Of a stretch of 64,000 bases of DNA, positions 35,369 to 43,937 are shown piece after piece (the stretch's first letter is position 1; every line of letters begins with the position of its first letter). The notes beneath the pieces were generated by a model. The model was not told the DNA's origin. It saw only the letters and a program-made list of their open reading frames with translations, and did no database searches. The stretch covers positions 1-64,000 of the forward strand of contig NZ_WWFG01000001.1 of NCBI RefSeq assembly GCF_026127265.1. Reading direction: 5' to 3'. A program made the translations under genes and the position numbers. The DNA is from Nostoc sp. KVJ3 (GTDB lineage: Bacteria > Cyanobacteriota > Cyanobacteriia > Cyanobacteriales > Nostocaceae).

Positions 35369-37102
35369 ATGCTATTTTACCATCTTCATAAACTTCTGAT
35401 TTCTCCTATTAACGATGTCTCTCATGTCAGCGATCAACGTGACAGAAAATTACTTTTATCATGGTTAATTCTCAGCCTATCATTCGCAATATTTTACGGG
35501 ATTTTAGGATTACAGAGAGCTTTCAGAAGTGAGTACGTTGCTCAGGATGACGCACGAGAATATGTGTTTTGGATGCAGCAATTTATAGATCCCAAAATAC
35601 TACCCCATGATTTGATAGCAAATTATTTTAAATCAATTACGCCATTTGGATTTGCTACTCTTTACAAACTGATAGCTAGTTTAGGAGTTCATCCTCTTTG
35701 GTTGAGTAAAATATTACCCATATTTTTGGGATTGATTGTCACTATATACTGTTTTTGGCTTTGTCTTGAAATTTTTCCAGTCCCCATTGCTGGATTTATT
35801 AGTACTTTACTGTTAAATCAAAGTCTCTGGTTTAAGAGTGACTTAGTTTCTGCTACACCTAGAGCTTTTGTATATCCCTTGCTATTGGCATTTCTATACT
35901 ATCTTCTGCGTGAATCATGGCTAATTATTTGTCTGATAATTGTCCTACAAGGACTTTTCTATCCTCCACTAGTATTCATATCATTAGGGATATTATTGAT
36001 TCGTTTGCGGCGTAATTATGTTTGGCTAGCAGTTATTTTAGGATTGGCATTTTTGGTGATGCTACCCTATGCCTTAACTTCTTCTGAGTTCGGGCCAGTC
36101 ATCAATACCTCTCAAGCTAAGGTAATGCCGGAATTGTGGCCAGGCGGACGGCATCCATTTTTTGACAAGAATCCTTGGCGATTTTGGTTGATTGGAGAAC
36201 ATAGCGGTATACTCCCACCTTTAATGCCGCCTTTAATTTGGTTAGGGTTGTTGTTACCAGCAATACTGCGAAATGCCTACCGCTTTTCATTAGTGAGTTT
36301 GATAAAGATTCAATTCAAAATAATACCGCAGATTATCATAGTCTCTGTATCTCTATTTTTTGCTGCCCATTTTTTGATATTAAAGCTATTTTTTCCTACC
36401 CGCTATACAACTCATACTTTTCGAATTGTTATGGCTATTGCGGCTGGCATTACTTTAACTGTAATGTTGGATAAGTTTTTTCAAATTTATCAGCAAAAAC
36501 GCAATTTTTGGCAAATAATATTAACAGCTATCGTAAGCATCGCACTCATTGTATACCCAAATGTTTCGGGACGTTTCCCCACAACCGATTACAGGCAATC
36601 TGGTGAATTAGCTTTGTATAAGTTTCTCCAACAACAACCTAAAGACAGCCTAATTGCTACTCTCTCAGACGAAGCCGATAATATCCCAACTTTTGCCCAA
36701 AAATCTATTTTAGTCGGGAGAGAATATGCGCTTCCTTTCCATATAGGCTACTACTCTCAGATTCGCCAACGTACTACTGATTTAATTAATGCTCAGTACA
36801 GTCAAAACTTGGCAGCAGCAAAAAAACTAATTCAAATGTATAAAGTAAATTTATGGCTACTGGAACGTACAGCTTTTAATTCTCAGTATTTAACTACAAA
36901 AACCTGGCTAAAAAGTTTTCAACCAGCGTTTACAGAAGCTTTAAGTAACTTAGAAGAGGGAAATACCCCAGCATTAGGAAGGTTAACAAAAAAATGTTCA
37001 ATTTTAGAAACTGAGAATTTTATTCTCTTAAAAGCAGACTGCATTTTGACACTCTCTGAGCTAAAAGCTACTGAGACTATTGGTTCAACAAATAATTCAT
37101 AA
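35369..37102 (+). CDS. Multi-pass membrane protein, GT-C-like
   Basis: This 577-residue protein has about ten to eleven hydrophobic segments. After the first helix comes a short loop with YVAQDDAREYVFWMQQFIDP, where the acidic pair is placed as in GT-C-fold membrane glycosyltransferases (first extracytoplasmic loop). A C-terminal soluble part of about 150 residues follows the last helix (from about FPTTDYRQSGELALYKFLQQ). No specific family name can be given. A role in lipid-linked sugar transfer is inference from topology; it could also be an uncharacterised transporter-like protein. Confidence 0.65.
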   Translation: MLFYHLHKLLISPINDVSHVSDQRDRKLLLSWLILSLSFAIFYGILGLQRAFRSEYVAQDDAREYVFWMQQFIDPKILPHDLIANYFKSITPFGFATLYKLIASLGVHPLWLSKILPIFLGLIVTIYCFWLCLEIFPVPIAGFISTLLLNQSLWFKSDLVSATPRAFVYPLLLAFLYYLLRESWLIICLIIVLQGLFYPPLVFISLGILLIRLRRNYVWLAVILGLAFLVMLPYALTSSEFGPVINTSQAKVMPELWPGGRHPFFDKNPWRFWLIGEHSGILPPLMPPLIWLGLLLPAILRNAYRFSLVSLIKIQFKIIPQIIIVSVSLFFAAHFLILKLFFPTRYTTHTFRIVMAIAAGITLTVMLDKFFQIYQQKRNFWQIILTAIVSIALIVYPNVSGRFPTTDYRQSGELALYKFLQQQPKDSLIATLSDEADNIPTFAQKSILVGREYALPFHIGYYSQIRQRTTDLINAQYSQNLAAAKKLIQMYKVNLWLLERTAFNSQYLTTKTWLKSFQPAFTEALSNLEEGNTPALGRLTKKCSILETENFILLKADCILTLSELKATETIGSTNNS

Positions 37103-37110
37103 TAACGCTC

Positions 37111-37206
37111 TCAATACTGTTCGGTTAAGGCAAGAGACGGCGATTTATCGCATCTTTACGCTCTAGAATTAATTTCCATCAAAAAACCTTAACCGAACCG
37201 TATTGA
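37111..37206. mobile_element. MITE-like element C with target duplication
   Basis: The 96-base unit has terminal inverted repeats TCAATACTGTTCGGTTAAGG and CCTTAACCGAACCGTATTGA (19 of 20 matching). It is flanked by the direct repeat TAACGCTC (37103-37110 and 37207-37214; 9 bases if the A is counted). Inside is GCGATTTATCGC. It is too small to code for a transposase. Related copies are at 53361-53475 and, without its ends, 41266-41362. Confidence 0.8.
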
Positions 37207-37407
37207 TAACGCTCTTACGTTGCTAATGTAATTCGCAATTACTGTTCTGTTCCATAAAGATGTTAGACATTTAAAATGAGTATTTTCAAAGAACTTATAT
37301 AGGAATCATCTTTAATTTCTGAAAACACTCAGTGCAACTTAAAAAGGCTTCTTCCCTACTTCCCACTCCCTACCTACGCAAATATTTTTATAAATCAAAT
37401 CGGATTG

Positions 37408-37839
37408 CTATAGATATTCAAAAAATGCTTCAGGTACTAATCTGAATTCCCCAGATTTCAAGCGAGAGATATCAATCCATAACGCTTTATGTTTATGAGT
37501 TTGTGATTCTGAAAAAACTAAACTTTCTAGTTGATAAAATTTTGAATCAACAAAATCGCATTGATAAAGCTGAATAATCTCATGACCTTGCCTACCATTA
37601 AATGTAAACAGGTTTTCTATACAACCTAGATATTTAATATTCGTTAATTCTGCCTGAATTTCCTCTTGAAACTCCCGTTGTAGTCCTTCACGACTGGTTT
37701 CGCCAAATTCAACCCCACCGCCTAAAGCCCGATAAAATGTCTCTTGCTTTACAGGATCGTAGCCTTCAGAAAGAAATATGCGTTCGCCATCCCGAATTAG
37801 CCCCAAGGCTATTACCCTAATTTCCCCTGCTTTATTCAT
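37408..37839 (-). CDS. Nudix hydrolase
   Basis: This 143-residue protein carries a Nudix box: GGVEFGETSREGLQREFQEE, matching G-x5-E-x7-REUxEE; the terminal G of the consensus is Gln (EEIQAEL). It would hydrolyse a nucleoside diphosphate linked to another moiety, using magnesium. The substrate is unknown. The gene starts 8 bases after the DUF3531 gene on the same strand, so they are probably co-transcribed. Confidence 0.9.
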   Translation of the reverse strand: MNKAGEIRVIALGLIRDGERIFLSEGYDPVKQETFYRALGGGVEFGETSREGLQREFQEEIQAELTNIKYLGCIENLFTFNGRQGHEIIQLYQCDFVDSKFYQLESLVFSESQTHKHKALWIDISRLKSGEFRLVPEAFFEYL

Positions 37840-37847
37840 TTTGGTAA

Positions 37848-38300
37848 CTAATTATCGTAAATAGATTGAGGACGGCTTTCGCTATCCTCAATAGGCCAGT
37901 CTGGGTTTTCACCGCCGATGTACAATTCTTCAATAGTGACATATTCTTCACTTAGCTGTGTGAGAGCGTTGAGTAGAATATCCAGAGCGATCGCATCACT
38001 GGTTCCTAAGTCAAACCAACAACGCCCCCACTGTCCTTCATATTCAAACTCACCGATGTTGTGCATCAGTGCTAACAGGCTTTTGTCATACCCCTGTGCA
38101 TCATAATTCATGTAGCTGATATCGAGTCCAGTATCCTGCACCTGAAGATTCTCTGCATTAAATGCACCCAATTTACCTAGATAAAACCAGGAATTGAAAA
38201 CTTCTTCTACATACTGCTTTTCACGCGCAGAAGGATTTGTGTTAAATTTCAGCCAAATCCACATATCAAAAGGATTAATTTCGCGGAACTGAATTTCCAT
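37848..38300 (-). CDS. DUF3531 family protein
   Basis: This 150-residue acidic protein matches DUF3531 as I recall it: MEIQFREINPFDMWIWLKFN, EVFNSWFYLGKLGAFNAENL, DISYMNYDAQGYDKSLLALM, and GQWGRCWFDLGTSDAIALDI. The family is conserved in cyanobacteria and plant chloroplasts; its function is unknown. It is upstream of the Nudix gene in a likely two-gene operon. Confidence 0.83.
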   Translation of the reverse strand: MEIQFREINPFDMWIWLKFNTNPSAREKQYVEEVFNSWFYLGKLGAFNAENLQVQDTGLDISYMNYDAQGYDKSLLALMHNIGEFEYEGQWGRCWFDLGTSDAIALDILLNALTQLSEEYVTIEELYIGGENPDWPIEDSESRPQSIYDN

Positions 38301-38344
38301 TTTTGTCTAATATCTCTAGTACTCTTCTGAAAATAAGCATATCA

Positions 38345-38420
38345 AAGTGGGGAGTGGGGGTAGAGGGGATGAGGGGGCAAGAGGACAAACAAGTATTTTC
38401 CCAATGCCCAATGCCCAATT
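38345..38420. repeat. Composite short repeats
   Basis: GTGGGGAGTGGGGGTAGAGG followed by GATGAGGGGGCAAGAGGAC and two to three CCCAATG units. Same composite layout as at 40344-40523, 56990-57097 and 61700-61830. Confidence 0.7.
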
Positions 38421-39351
38421 ACCCAGCATTATTTAGGCTAACAGCACTTCTGCGTTCACGCTCAATTTGTTTGACTAAATCGCCTGGGAGTTGGGGTTTT
38501 TTAGTCAATGCTTTGTCAAAATTAGCGATCGCTTCCTGGATCATCTGCTGGCTTTTTTGCTGTTGTCCCAGTTTTTTCAGGATTTGGGCTTTGAGATAAT
38601 AAATTTCTGGATTATCGGATGTGGTTTTAAGTGCGCGATTGACATATTCTAGTGCTTGTGGATACCGTTTTAAATCCCGGTAAGCAAGAGCAATACCCCG
38701 ATCTACTAGATACCCAGGAGCAGCATTTTGTTCTAAACGTCCAATTGCCTGATCTGGGCTAGCAAACGGCAAATTAACCGCTAACAATAAATCCATATAA
38801 CCCTTGATTAAATTCAGTTCTGGATCGTTGGCAGAAATTGCTTCAGCTTTATCTAAATATTCATAAACTTGCCGTAATCGACCAAAGGCTTGCGGCACAC
38901 CGTTGACAGTACCCTCACGGGTGAGAATAACTGCTCCCTCTAAAAAATGACCAACGGCAGTGTATAAATTACCACGTAATGGATCGCTAGAAATCAGTTT
39001 TTGTCCGGTTTCTAGAGTTTTCTGACTGTAGGTGTCTAGTTTCGCCCAATCCTTATTTCCGTGTGCTAAAGATGCCTTTATCGCATAAGCTAGAGGTTCA
39101 TTTGGTTCTTTCGATATTGCTTGTTCTAGATAACGATCTGCTATTGGATAGTTGCCCTGTTGGAAAATCGCTTTAAAAGCTGCTTCTGTTTGGTCGCCAA
39201 TTTGATGGGGTTCACGATTGCGAAACGGATCGCCAGCCAGGGAGGGATTGACCCATAGATTAAGTGCGATCGCAGCGCTAAAAGTAGTCTGAGCAAGGGT
39301 AGTCAGTCTTGCAGACACTACTAATCTAGGCGAAAAAAACCTTTTATTCAT
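38419..39351 (-). CDS. Secreted or anchored TPR protein
   Basis: This 310-residue protein begins with a hydrophobic signal-like segment (RLTTLAQTTFSAAIALNLWV, cleavage near SLAG). The rest is helical tetratricopeptide repeats, seen as NYPIADRYLEQAISKEPNEP, RYPQALEYVNRALKTTSDNP, and YYLKAQILKKLGQQQKSQQM. It probably acts in the periplasm or at the membrane as a protein-protein scaffold. It is divergent from the ECF-like ATPase gene. The start codon ATG 39351 fits the signal peptide. Confidence 0.83.
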   Translation of the reverse strand: MNKRFFSPRLVVSARLTTLAQTTFSAAIALNLWVNPSLAGDPFRNREPHQIGDQTEAAFKAIFQQGNYPIADRYLEQAISKEPNEPLAYAIKASLAHGNKDWAKLDTYSQKTLETGQKLISSDPLRGNLYTAVGHFLEGAVILTREGTVNGVPQAFGRLRQVYEYLDKAEAISANDPELNLIKGYMDLLLAVNLPFASPDQAIGRLEQNAAPGYLVDRGIALAYRDLKRYPQALEYVNRALKTTSDNPEIYYLKAQILKKLGQQQKSQQMIQEAIANFDKALTKKPQLPGDLVKQIERERRSAVSLNNAG

Positions 39352-39668
39352 TTTAACCCTCAGAATAATTGCGGTTGAAATAGTTGTATGTGTTACTTAG
39401 AATGCAAAAAATGATTAATTTTAACTTGCCTTTGCTTCAACCAAAATTTTCGTGTATGAAGGTTGACTTTGGTAATTTTTTCGGGTTCCTAGGCTCGTTA
39501 TAGCCATTGTTTGAGAGTGAGTCTGCCACAATGGAGAAAAATTGAATAATTCTTGCTGCTAGATTAAGGTGTTAATCCAGGTAATGCTCTATAAATTTTT
39601 CTAGGATTTTCCAGATCCTCTCAGTGTAGCTAATCAGTAATTTGCTGACTTTTTGGTAATCTTAACAA
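39352..39668. other. Divergent promoter region
   Basis: 317 bases between the TPR gene (minus) and the ECF-like ATPase (plus). Both promoters should be here. No binding motif or hairpin is clear to me. Confidence 0.4.
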
Positions 39669-40343
39669 ATGCTCTATCTCCGAAATGTAAATTATCATCC
39701 TACAGCGTGTCCAACAGCGATTCTTAAATCGATCAACTTAGAATTAGCACCCCAGCAACTAGGTCTGATTATTGGCCCCAGTGGTTCAGGAAAAAGTACC
39801 TTATTAGAAATTTTGTCGGGATTAGCAGAACCCACTACAGGCGCACTCTTCTGGCGGGAACAAGAACTTATAGCCGAACAGCTACAACAATTGGCTGGGT
39901 TGGTATTTCAGTTTCCAGAACGACACTTTTGCGGTGGTTCGATTTTAGAAGAATTGCGTTTAGGACATCCTGAGTTAGGCTCAGAACGAGTCAGACAATC
40001 CTTAAGTGAGGTGGGATTAGAGCATTTATCGCTTTCTGCCGCCCCTCATGCTTTAAGTGGTGGTCAGCAACGACGTTTAGCTTTGGCGGTGCAATTGATT
40101 CGCCAGCCAAATTTACTGTTATTAGATGAACCCACCGCTGGGTTAGATTGGTCAATGCGTCGGCAACTGGTAAATTTATTAGCGAAATTGAAACAAGATT
40201 GGACGTTGTTGGTAGTGACACACGATGCTGGGGATCTGTTAGCGATCGCAGATAGTTGCTGGACACTTAACCACGGCGAACTACAATCAGTAGACCCAAA
40301 GACACTAGAAGCCAAAGTCAAAGAACCTTTACCATCGGTATGA
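39669..40343 (+). CDS. ABC ATPase of the energy-coupling-factor (EcfA/CbiO) type
   Basis: This 224-residue ATPase has Walker A GLIIGPSGSGKSTLLEILSG, a Q-loop GLVFQFPERHFCGGSILEEL, which is the EcfA/CbiO type, signature HALSGGQQRRLALAVQL, Walker B NLLLLDEPTAGLD and switch His VVTHDAGDLL. Plant chloroplasts have a related stand-alone protein. No EcfT or substrate-binding component gene is adjacent, so partner and substrate (perhaps a metal or vitamin) are unknown. It runs in the same direction as rsmG, from which it is separated only by repeats. Confidence 0.87.
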   Translation: MLYLRNVNYHPTACPTAILKSINLELAPQQLGLIIGPSGSGKSTLLEILSGLAEPTTGALFWREQELIAEQLQQLAGLVFQFPERHFCGGSILEELRLGHPELGSERVRQSLSEVGLEHLSLSAAPHALSGGQQRRLALAVQLIRQPNLLLLDEPTAGLDWSMRRQLVNLLAKLKQDWTLLVVTHDAGDLLAIADSCWTLNHGELQSVDPKTLEAKVKEPLPSV

Positions 40344-40344
40344 G

Positions 40345-40516
40345 TGGGGAGTGGGGAGGATGAGGGAGACAAGGGAGACAAGGAGGAATTTTTAACAAGT
40401 TTCTTCCCCAGTTCCCAATTCCCAATTCCCAATTCCCAATTCCCAATTCCCAATTCCCAATTCCCAATTCCCAATTCCCAATTCCCAATTCCCAATTCCC
40501 AATTCCCAATTCCCAA
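40345..40516. repeat. Composite repeat ending in 15 copies of TTCCCAA
   Basis: A block of GGGGAGT units and GACAAGGGAGACAAGGAGGA (40345-40387) is followed by 15 uninterrupted copies of TTCCCAA (40412-40516). The tandem array stops 6 bases before the rsmG start codon. The minus strand of the array is an open frame of the GIGNWEL type, which is an artefact of the 7-base period. Confidence 0.93.
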
Positions 40517-40522
40517 TTCCAA

Positions 40523-41257
40523 ATGACTAACTTATTGCCTGAGATGGCAGAAATATGGCAGCAAACTTTGAATTGGCAACCAACTGTCCAACAACAAGAA
40601 CAATTTCAAAGGCTTTATGAGTTAATCCTAGAAGGTAATCGCCAACTAAATTTAACTCGCATTACTGACCCTCAAGAGTTTTGGGAAAAACATCTCTGGG
40701 ATTCTCTACGAGGAATTGTACCTCTGTTATCAGCAAATTTATCCTCTGCTCCTCCTGCTCTTATCGATATTGGTACAGGTGCTGGTTTTCCAGGCGTTCC
40801 AGTGACAATTGCAGTGCCTAATTGCACAATTACCCTTGTCGATTCAACTCGGAAAAAAATTACTTTTCTCGACAATATATTAACTGAACTTGCTCTTACA
40901 AATGCCAAAACTCTCGTTGATAGGGCTGAAGAAATTGGTCAGCACCCCCGGCATCGACTAGCTTATGATATTGCATTGATCCGTGCTGTAGGGCCAGCCT
41001 CTGTCTGTGCAGAATATACCTTACCACTTCTCAAACAGAGAGGTTTAGCCATAATCTATCGCGGTAATTGGACAGAGGATGAAACAACTACTTTGCAGAA
41101 TGCTGTAAAGCTGTTGGGTGGAAAAATTGAATTAATTGAACAATTTACAACACCCCTGAGTCACAGCATTAGGCACTGTGTGTATTTGCGGAAGATCGCC
41201 ACCACACCAATTCAGTTTCCCCGTCCTATTGGTGTGCCTACTCAAAAACCTCTTTGA
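40523..41257 (+). CDS. rsmG: 16S rRNA (guanine-N7) methyltransferase RsmG (GidB)
   Basis: This 244-residue SAM-dependent enzyme methylates G527 of 16S rRNA. ILEGNRQLNLTRITDPQEFW, EKHLWDSLRG, and the SAM-binding loop ALIDIGTGAGFPGVPVTIAV are characteristic, followed by VDSTRKKITFLDNI and ALIRAVGPASVCAEYTLPLL. Length is normal for cyanobacteria. The ATG at 40523 follows a 15-unit heptamer array directly, leaving no recognisable ribosome binding site. A later start would remove conserved sequence only after residue 8 (MAEIW), which is a possible alternative. Confidence 0.94.
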   Translation: MTNLLPEMAEIWQQTLNWQPTVQQQEQFQRLYELILEGNRQLNLTRITDPQEFWEKHLWDSLRGIVPLLSANLSSAPPALIDIGTGAGFPGVPVTIAVPNCTITLVDSTRKKITFLDNILTELALTNAKTLVDRAEEIGQHPRHRLAYDIALIRAVGPASVCAEYTLPLLKQRGLAIIYRGNWTEDETTTLQNAVKLLGGKIELIEQFTTPLSHSIRHCVYLRKIATTPIQFPRPIGVPTQKPL

Positions 41258-41265
41258 CTAACAGT

Positions 41266-41362
41266 AGTAAGAGACGCAATAAAAGAGACGCGATAAATCG
41301 CCGTCTTTACAATAATCAGTCCTTCGTTCTGACGGCAATTTATCGCGGATTTGGGATCTATA
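41266..41362. repeat. Partial copy (E) of the element C/D family
   Basis: Between convergent rsmG and sodA, the segment AATAATCAGTCCTTCGTTCT through TTTATCGCGGATTTGGGATC is nearly identical to the interior of the element at 53361-53475. A hairpin AGAGACGCGATAAATCGCCG/TCTTT is included. The GGTTCGGTTAAGG-type ends are missing. It could act as a terminator for both genes. Confidence 0.75.
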
Positions 41363-41391
41363 TATTTTTATTTCTCTCTTCGTCCCAATTT

Positions 41392-42171
41392 TTAAGCAAA
41401 TTTACTTGCTGTTGCAAACCGCTTATTAATCTCATCCCAATTAACCACGTTCCACCAAGCATCTAAATAATCGGCGCGGCGATTTTGGTAATTGAGATAA
41501 TATGCATGTTCCCATACATCATTACCCAGAATAGGATATTTACCTACACTTAAGGGACTATCTTGGTTAGCTGTAGTTGTCACTTCCAACTTGCCACCTT
41601 TGTTACGCACTAGCCAAACCCAACCACTACCAAAACGACTGGCACCAGCTTCGTTAAACTGTTTTTTAAAAGCTGCAAAACTGCCAAAATTTTGATTAAT
41701 TGCGGAGGCTATATCTCCTGTGGGTTCGCCTCCACCTTTCGGCTTCATAATTTTCCAAAACATTGAGTGGTTCACATGACCACCGCCATTATTGCGTACT
41801 GTTTTGCGAATATCTTGTGGTACTTTGTCAAGTTTCTGCAATAGTTCTTCGACAGTTTTACCTTTGAGTTCTGGGTGTTTATCTAAGGCTGCATTCAGGT
41901 TTTTTACATAAGTTGCGTGGTGTTTATCGTGGTGAAATTGCATCGTTTTGGCATCGATATGTGGTTCCAGGGCTTCGTAGGCGTAAGCTAAAGGCGGTAG
42001 TTGGATCGCACCTGTTTTATCTGATGTTTTATTTGGTGTTGTTTCAGGAGTTGTTGCAGGTGTTGCAGTGTTTCCATTAGGAGATTTCTCTGCCAATGCA
42101 CAAGCATCTAATGCAAAAGCACCTGCTCCTGCTGTGAGTAAAAACAACAAATGCCGTCGATTAATAGTCAT
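41392..42171 (-). CDS. sodA: Manganese superoxide dismutase, membrane-anchored or exported
   Basis: This 259-residue enzyme dismutates superoxide. Metal ligands are visible: FHHDKHHATYV (His), GGGHVNHSMFWKIMK (His), GNDVWEHAYYLNYQNRRADY (Asp and His). TTTANQDSPL, with Gln in the active site, points to manganese. The N-terminus TINRRHLLFLLTAGAGAFAL with a Cys soon after (LDACALAEK) looks like a Tat-like or lipoprotein-like signal, then a Thr/Pro-rich linker leads to the enzyme. This layout fits a membrane-bound MnSOD as known from Anabaena. It converges with rsmG. Confidence 0.93.
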   Translation of the reverse strand: MTINRRHLLFLLTAGAGAFALDACALAEKSPNGNTATPATTPETTPNKTSDKTGAIQLPPLAYAYEALEPHIDAKTMQFHHDKHHATYVKNLNAALDKHPELKGKTVEELLQKLDKVPQDIRKTVRNNGGGHVNHSMFWKIMKPKGGGEPTGDIASAINQNFGSFAAFKKQFNEAGASRFGSGWVWLVRNKGGKLEVTTTANQDSPLSVGKYPILGNDVWEHAYYLNYQNRRADYLDAWWNVVNWDEINKRFATASKFA

Positions 42172-42282
42172 ATAAGTTTTTGCAGCGAATCAATTATGTC
42201 TCTATTGCAGTTTTCATTTTCTTAGATTTTGGCTACAAAAAATTGGGAATTGGGGATTATTTCTGGCAGTTTAAGAAACTAT

Positions 42283-42545
42283 TTATAAGTGCTTCGGAGT
42301 GTAAAATATAATTATTTTGTGTGCAATCGCTGTAATTGGTGGCGAGGGATAGGTTAGCGATCGCATCCAGAATCATTACCACACCGCCGTTAATCCAATT
42401 TTTTCACAAGCTCACCAGCGATAATTGCCGCACCACCTCATCAATTCGTTCGCTAACGTTACCACCACGCGCTAGCCATTTCTTAGTTTGTGGAAGTATC
42501 GTGACCGTAACTCTGACCTTGCCTTTCTTTGCATCGTGCGATCGC
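42283..42545. repeat. Inverted duplication, left copy
   Basis: This segment (starting TTATAAGTGCTTCGGAGTGT) matches the reverse complement of 44786-44970 with about 90 percent identity by eye, apart from a stretch of about 100 bases (42402-42502) found only here and a 26-base piece found only in the right copy. It contains most of a small ribbon-helix-helix gene on the minus strand. Confidence 0.8.
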
Positions 42546-42595
42546 ACAAGGGGGAATTTTGAGAAGGATGTGAGATTTTTGGCGCTAGTCTTCAT
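42404..42595 (-). CDS. Small ribbon-helix-helix-like (antitoxin-like) protein
   Basis: This 63-residue protein reads KGKVRVTVTILPQTKKWLAR followed by GGNVSERIDEVVRQL, a strand-helix-helix pattern of small DNA-binding antitoxin-like proteins in cyanobacteria. It lies in the left arm of the inverted duplication. The right arm has a copy from which the segment coding the helices is deleted (see 44780-45010). Confidence 0.6.
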   Translation of the reverse strand: MKTSAKNLTSFSKFPLVRSHDAKKGKVRVTVTILPQTKKWLARGGNVSERIDEVVRQLSLVSL

Positions 42596-42784
42596 TCTCA
42601 GAGTTATTCATTAACTCGCGTAGGCGGTGGATATTTTCCGGCTTGACGGTAAGCAGCGTGGGTTCTCTAGCAGCTATCACAAATCATCCTCAGCATTCTT
42701 TTTGGCGATTATCAGCGCTGCAAATAGGGTTTTTATCAGAAAAATGGGTTTAAAACCCCGTACTTCTAGCGCGGCTTTAATTAG

Positions 42785-43896
42785 TTAGTATTCTTACAGA
42801 AAAGCGCTCTCGCCGCAAGGACACAAGCATGGTATGAAGATCAAAAACGAGTTGGTTACATTGAAACTTCAGCAATGCTAACTAATTGGAAAAAACAAGA
42901 CGACTTGCAATTTCTTAATGATGTTAGCAGTGTGCCATTACAGCAAGGCTTGCGACATCTGCAAACAGCATTCAGCAACTTCTTTGCGGGACGGGCTAAA
43001 TACCCTAACTTCAAGAAAAAGCATAGCGGCGGTAATGCTGAATTTACCAAGGCAGCTTTTAAGTTCAAAGATAGGCAAATATTTCTTGCTAAAAGTCCTA
43101 CAGCATTAGACATTCGTTGGAGTAGAGAACTGCCCCAAGGTGCGGAACCATCCACGATTACGGTAAAACTGTCGCCCTCTGGACGCTGGACTGTTTCAAT
43201 GTTGGTAGATGTCGAAATTCAAAAATTACCTGAATCTACCAACCAAGTTGGCGTTGACTTGGGTATCATGTGCTTAGTTGCCTTGAGTACAGGTGAAAAA
43301 GTTGCTAATCCCAAAGGATTTAAGGCAAAAAAAGCGAAATTAAGTAAAGCGCAAAAAGCGTTAAGTCGTAAGCAAAAAGGGTCTAATAATCGCCATAAAG
43401 CTCGACTTAAAGTAGCCAAGGTTCATGTTCAAATAAGTGATGCCCGAAGCGATTTTCTTCATAAGTTAACGACTCGATTGGTACGTGAAAACCAAACAAT
43501 TGCTGTTGAGGAGCAAAGCTCGTGAAGAATATGGTGAAGAATCAGAAACTTGCTCTTGCTATCAGTGATGCTAGCTGGGGTGAATTGGTCAGGCAACTTG
43601 AATATAAGTGCGACTGGTATGGTCGAAACTTTGTCAAGATTGACCGTTGGTTTCCAAGTTCCAAACGGTGTACTGAGTGTGGACACATCGTTGATAAGCT
43701 GCCCCTGAATATCAGAGAGTGGGATTGCCCAAAATGCAGTACACATAACGATAGAGATATCAATGCTAGTAAGAATATTTTGGCTGCGGGACTCGCAGTT
43801 TCAGTCTGTGGAGCGAACGTAAGACCCTTCAGCCTTAAGGCTGAAGGGCAGTTGCAAAAAACCCGTAAGGGAAAGAAGCAGAAACCTAAGTCGTGA
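42785..43896 (+). pseudogene. tnpB: tnpB relic (IS200/IS605 group, IS1341-type)
   Basis: Two frames (up to the TGA at 43523-43525, and 43522-43896) together encode most of a TnpB RNA-guided nuclease. The 5' part reads in frame from about 42785 (LVFLQKSALAARTQAWYEDQ) with a stop just before it, so roughly the first 30 residues are lost. RuvC acidic residues are recognisable in QVGVDLGIMCLVALS and DRDINASKNILAAGL, and the zinc ribbon in KRCTECGH and CPKCST. Near 43510-43525 a small insertion shifts the frame: QTIAVEEQSS, stop, instead of the usual VEDL-VKNMVKN. The gene cannot make a full protein. Confidence 0.88.
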
Positions 43897-43901
43897 GTCT
43901 T

Positions 43902-43937
43902 AGGAATCCCCGACCGTTTACGGCGGGGAGGATGTCA
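43902..43937 (+). mobile_element. Right end of the IS element, with hairpin
   Basis: After the tnpB stop, CCCCGACCGTTTACGGCGGGG (43908-43928) folds into a stem of the kind found at the right ends of IS200/IS605-family elements; the element would end near GATGTCAA (43930-43937). In intact elements an omega (guide) RNA covers this end and reads into the flank. The left end is unclear; an imperfect CCCCGT...GCGG repeat lies near 42754-42775. Confidence 0.55.

Noticed and set aside
40064..40522. Minus-strand frame with GIGNWEL repeats
   Set aside because: Artefact of a 7-base tandem repeat, which is open in all frames when it lacks stop codons; lies across an ABC ATPase gene.
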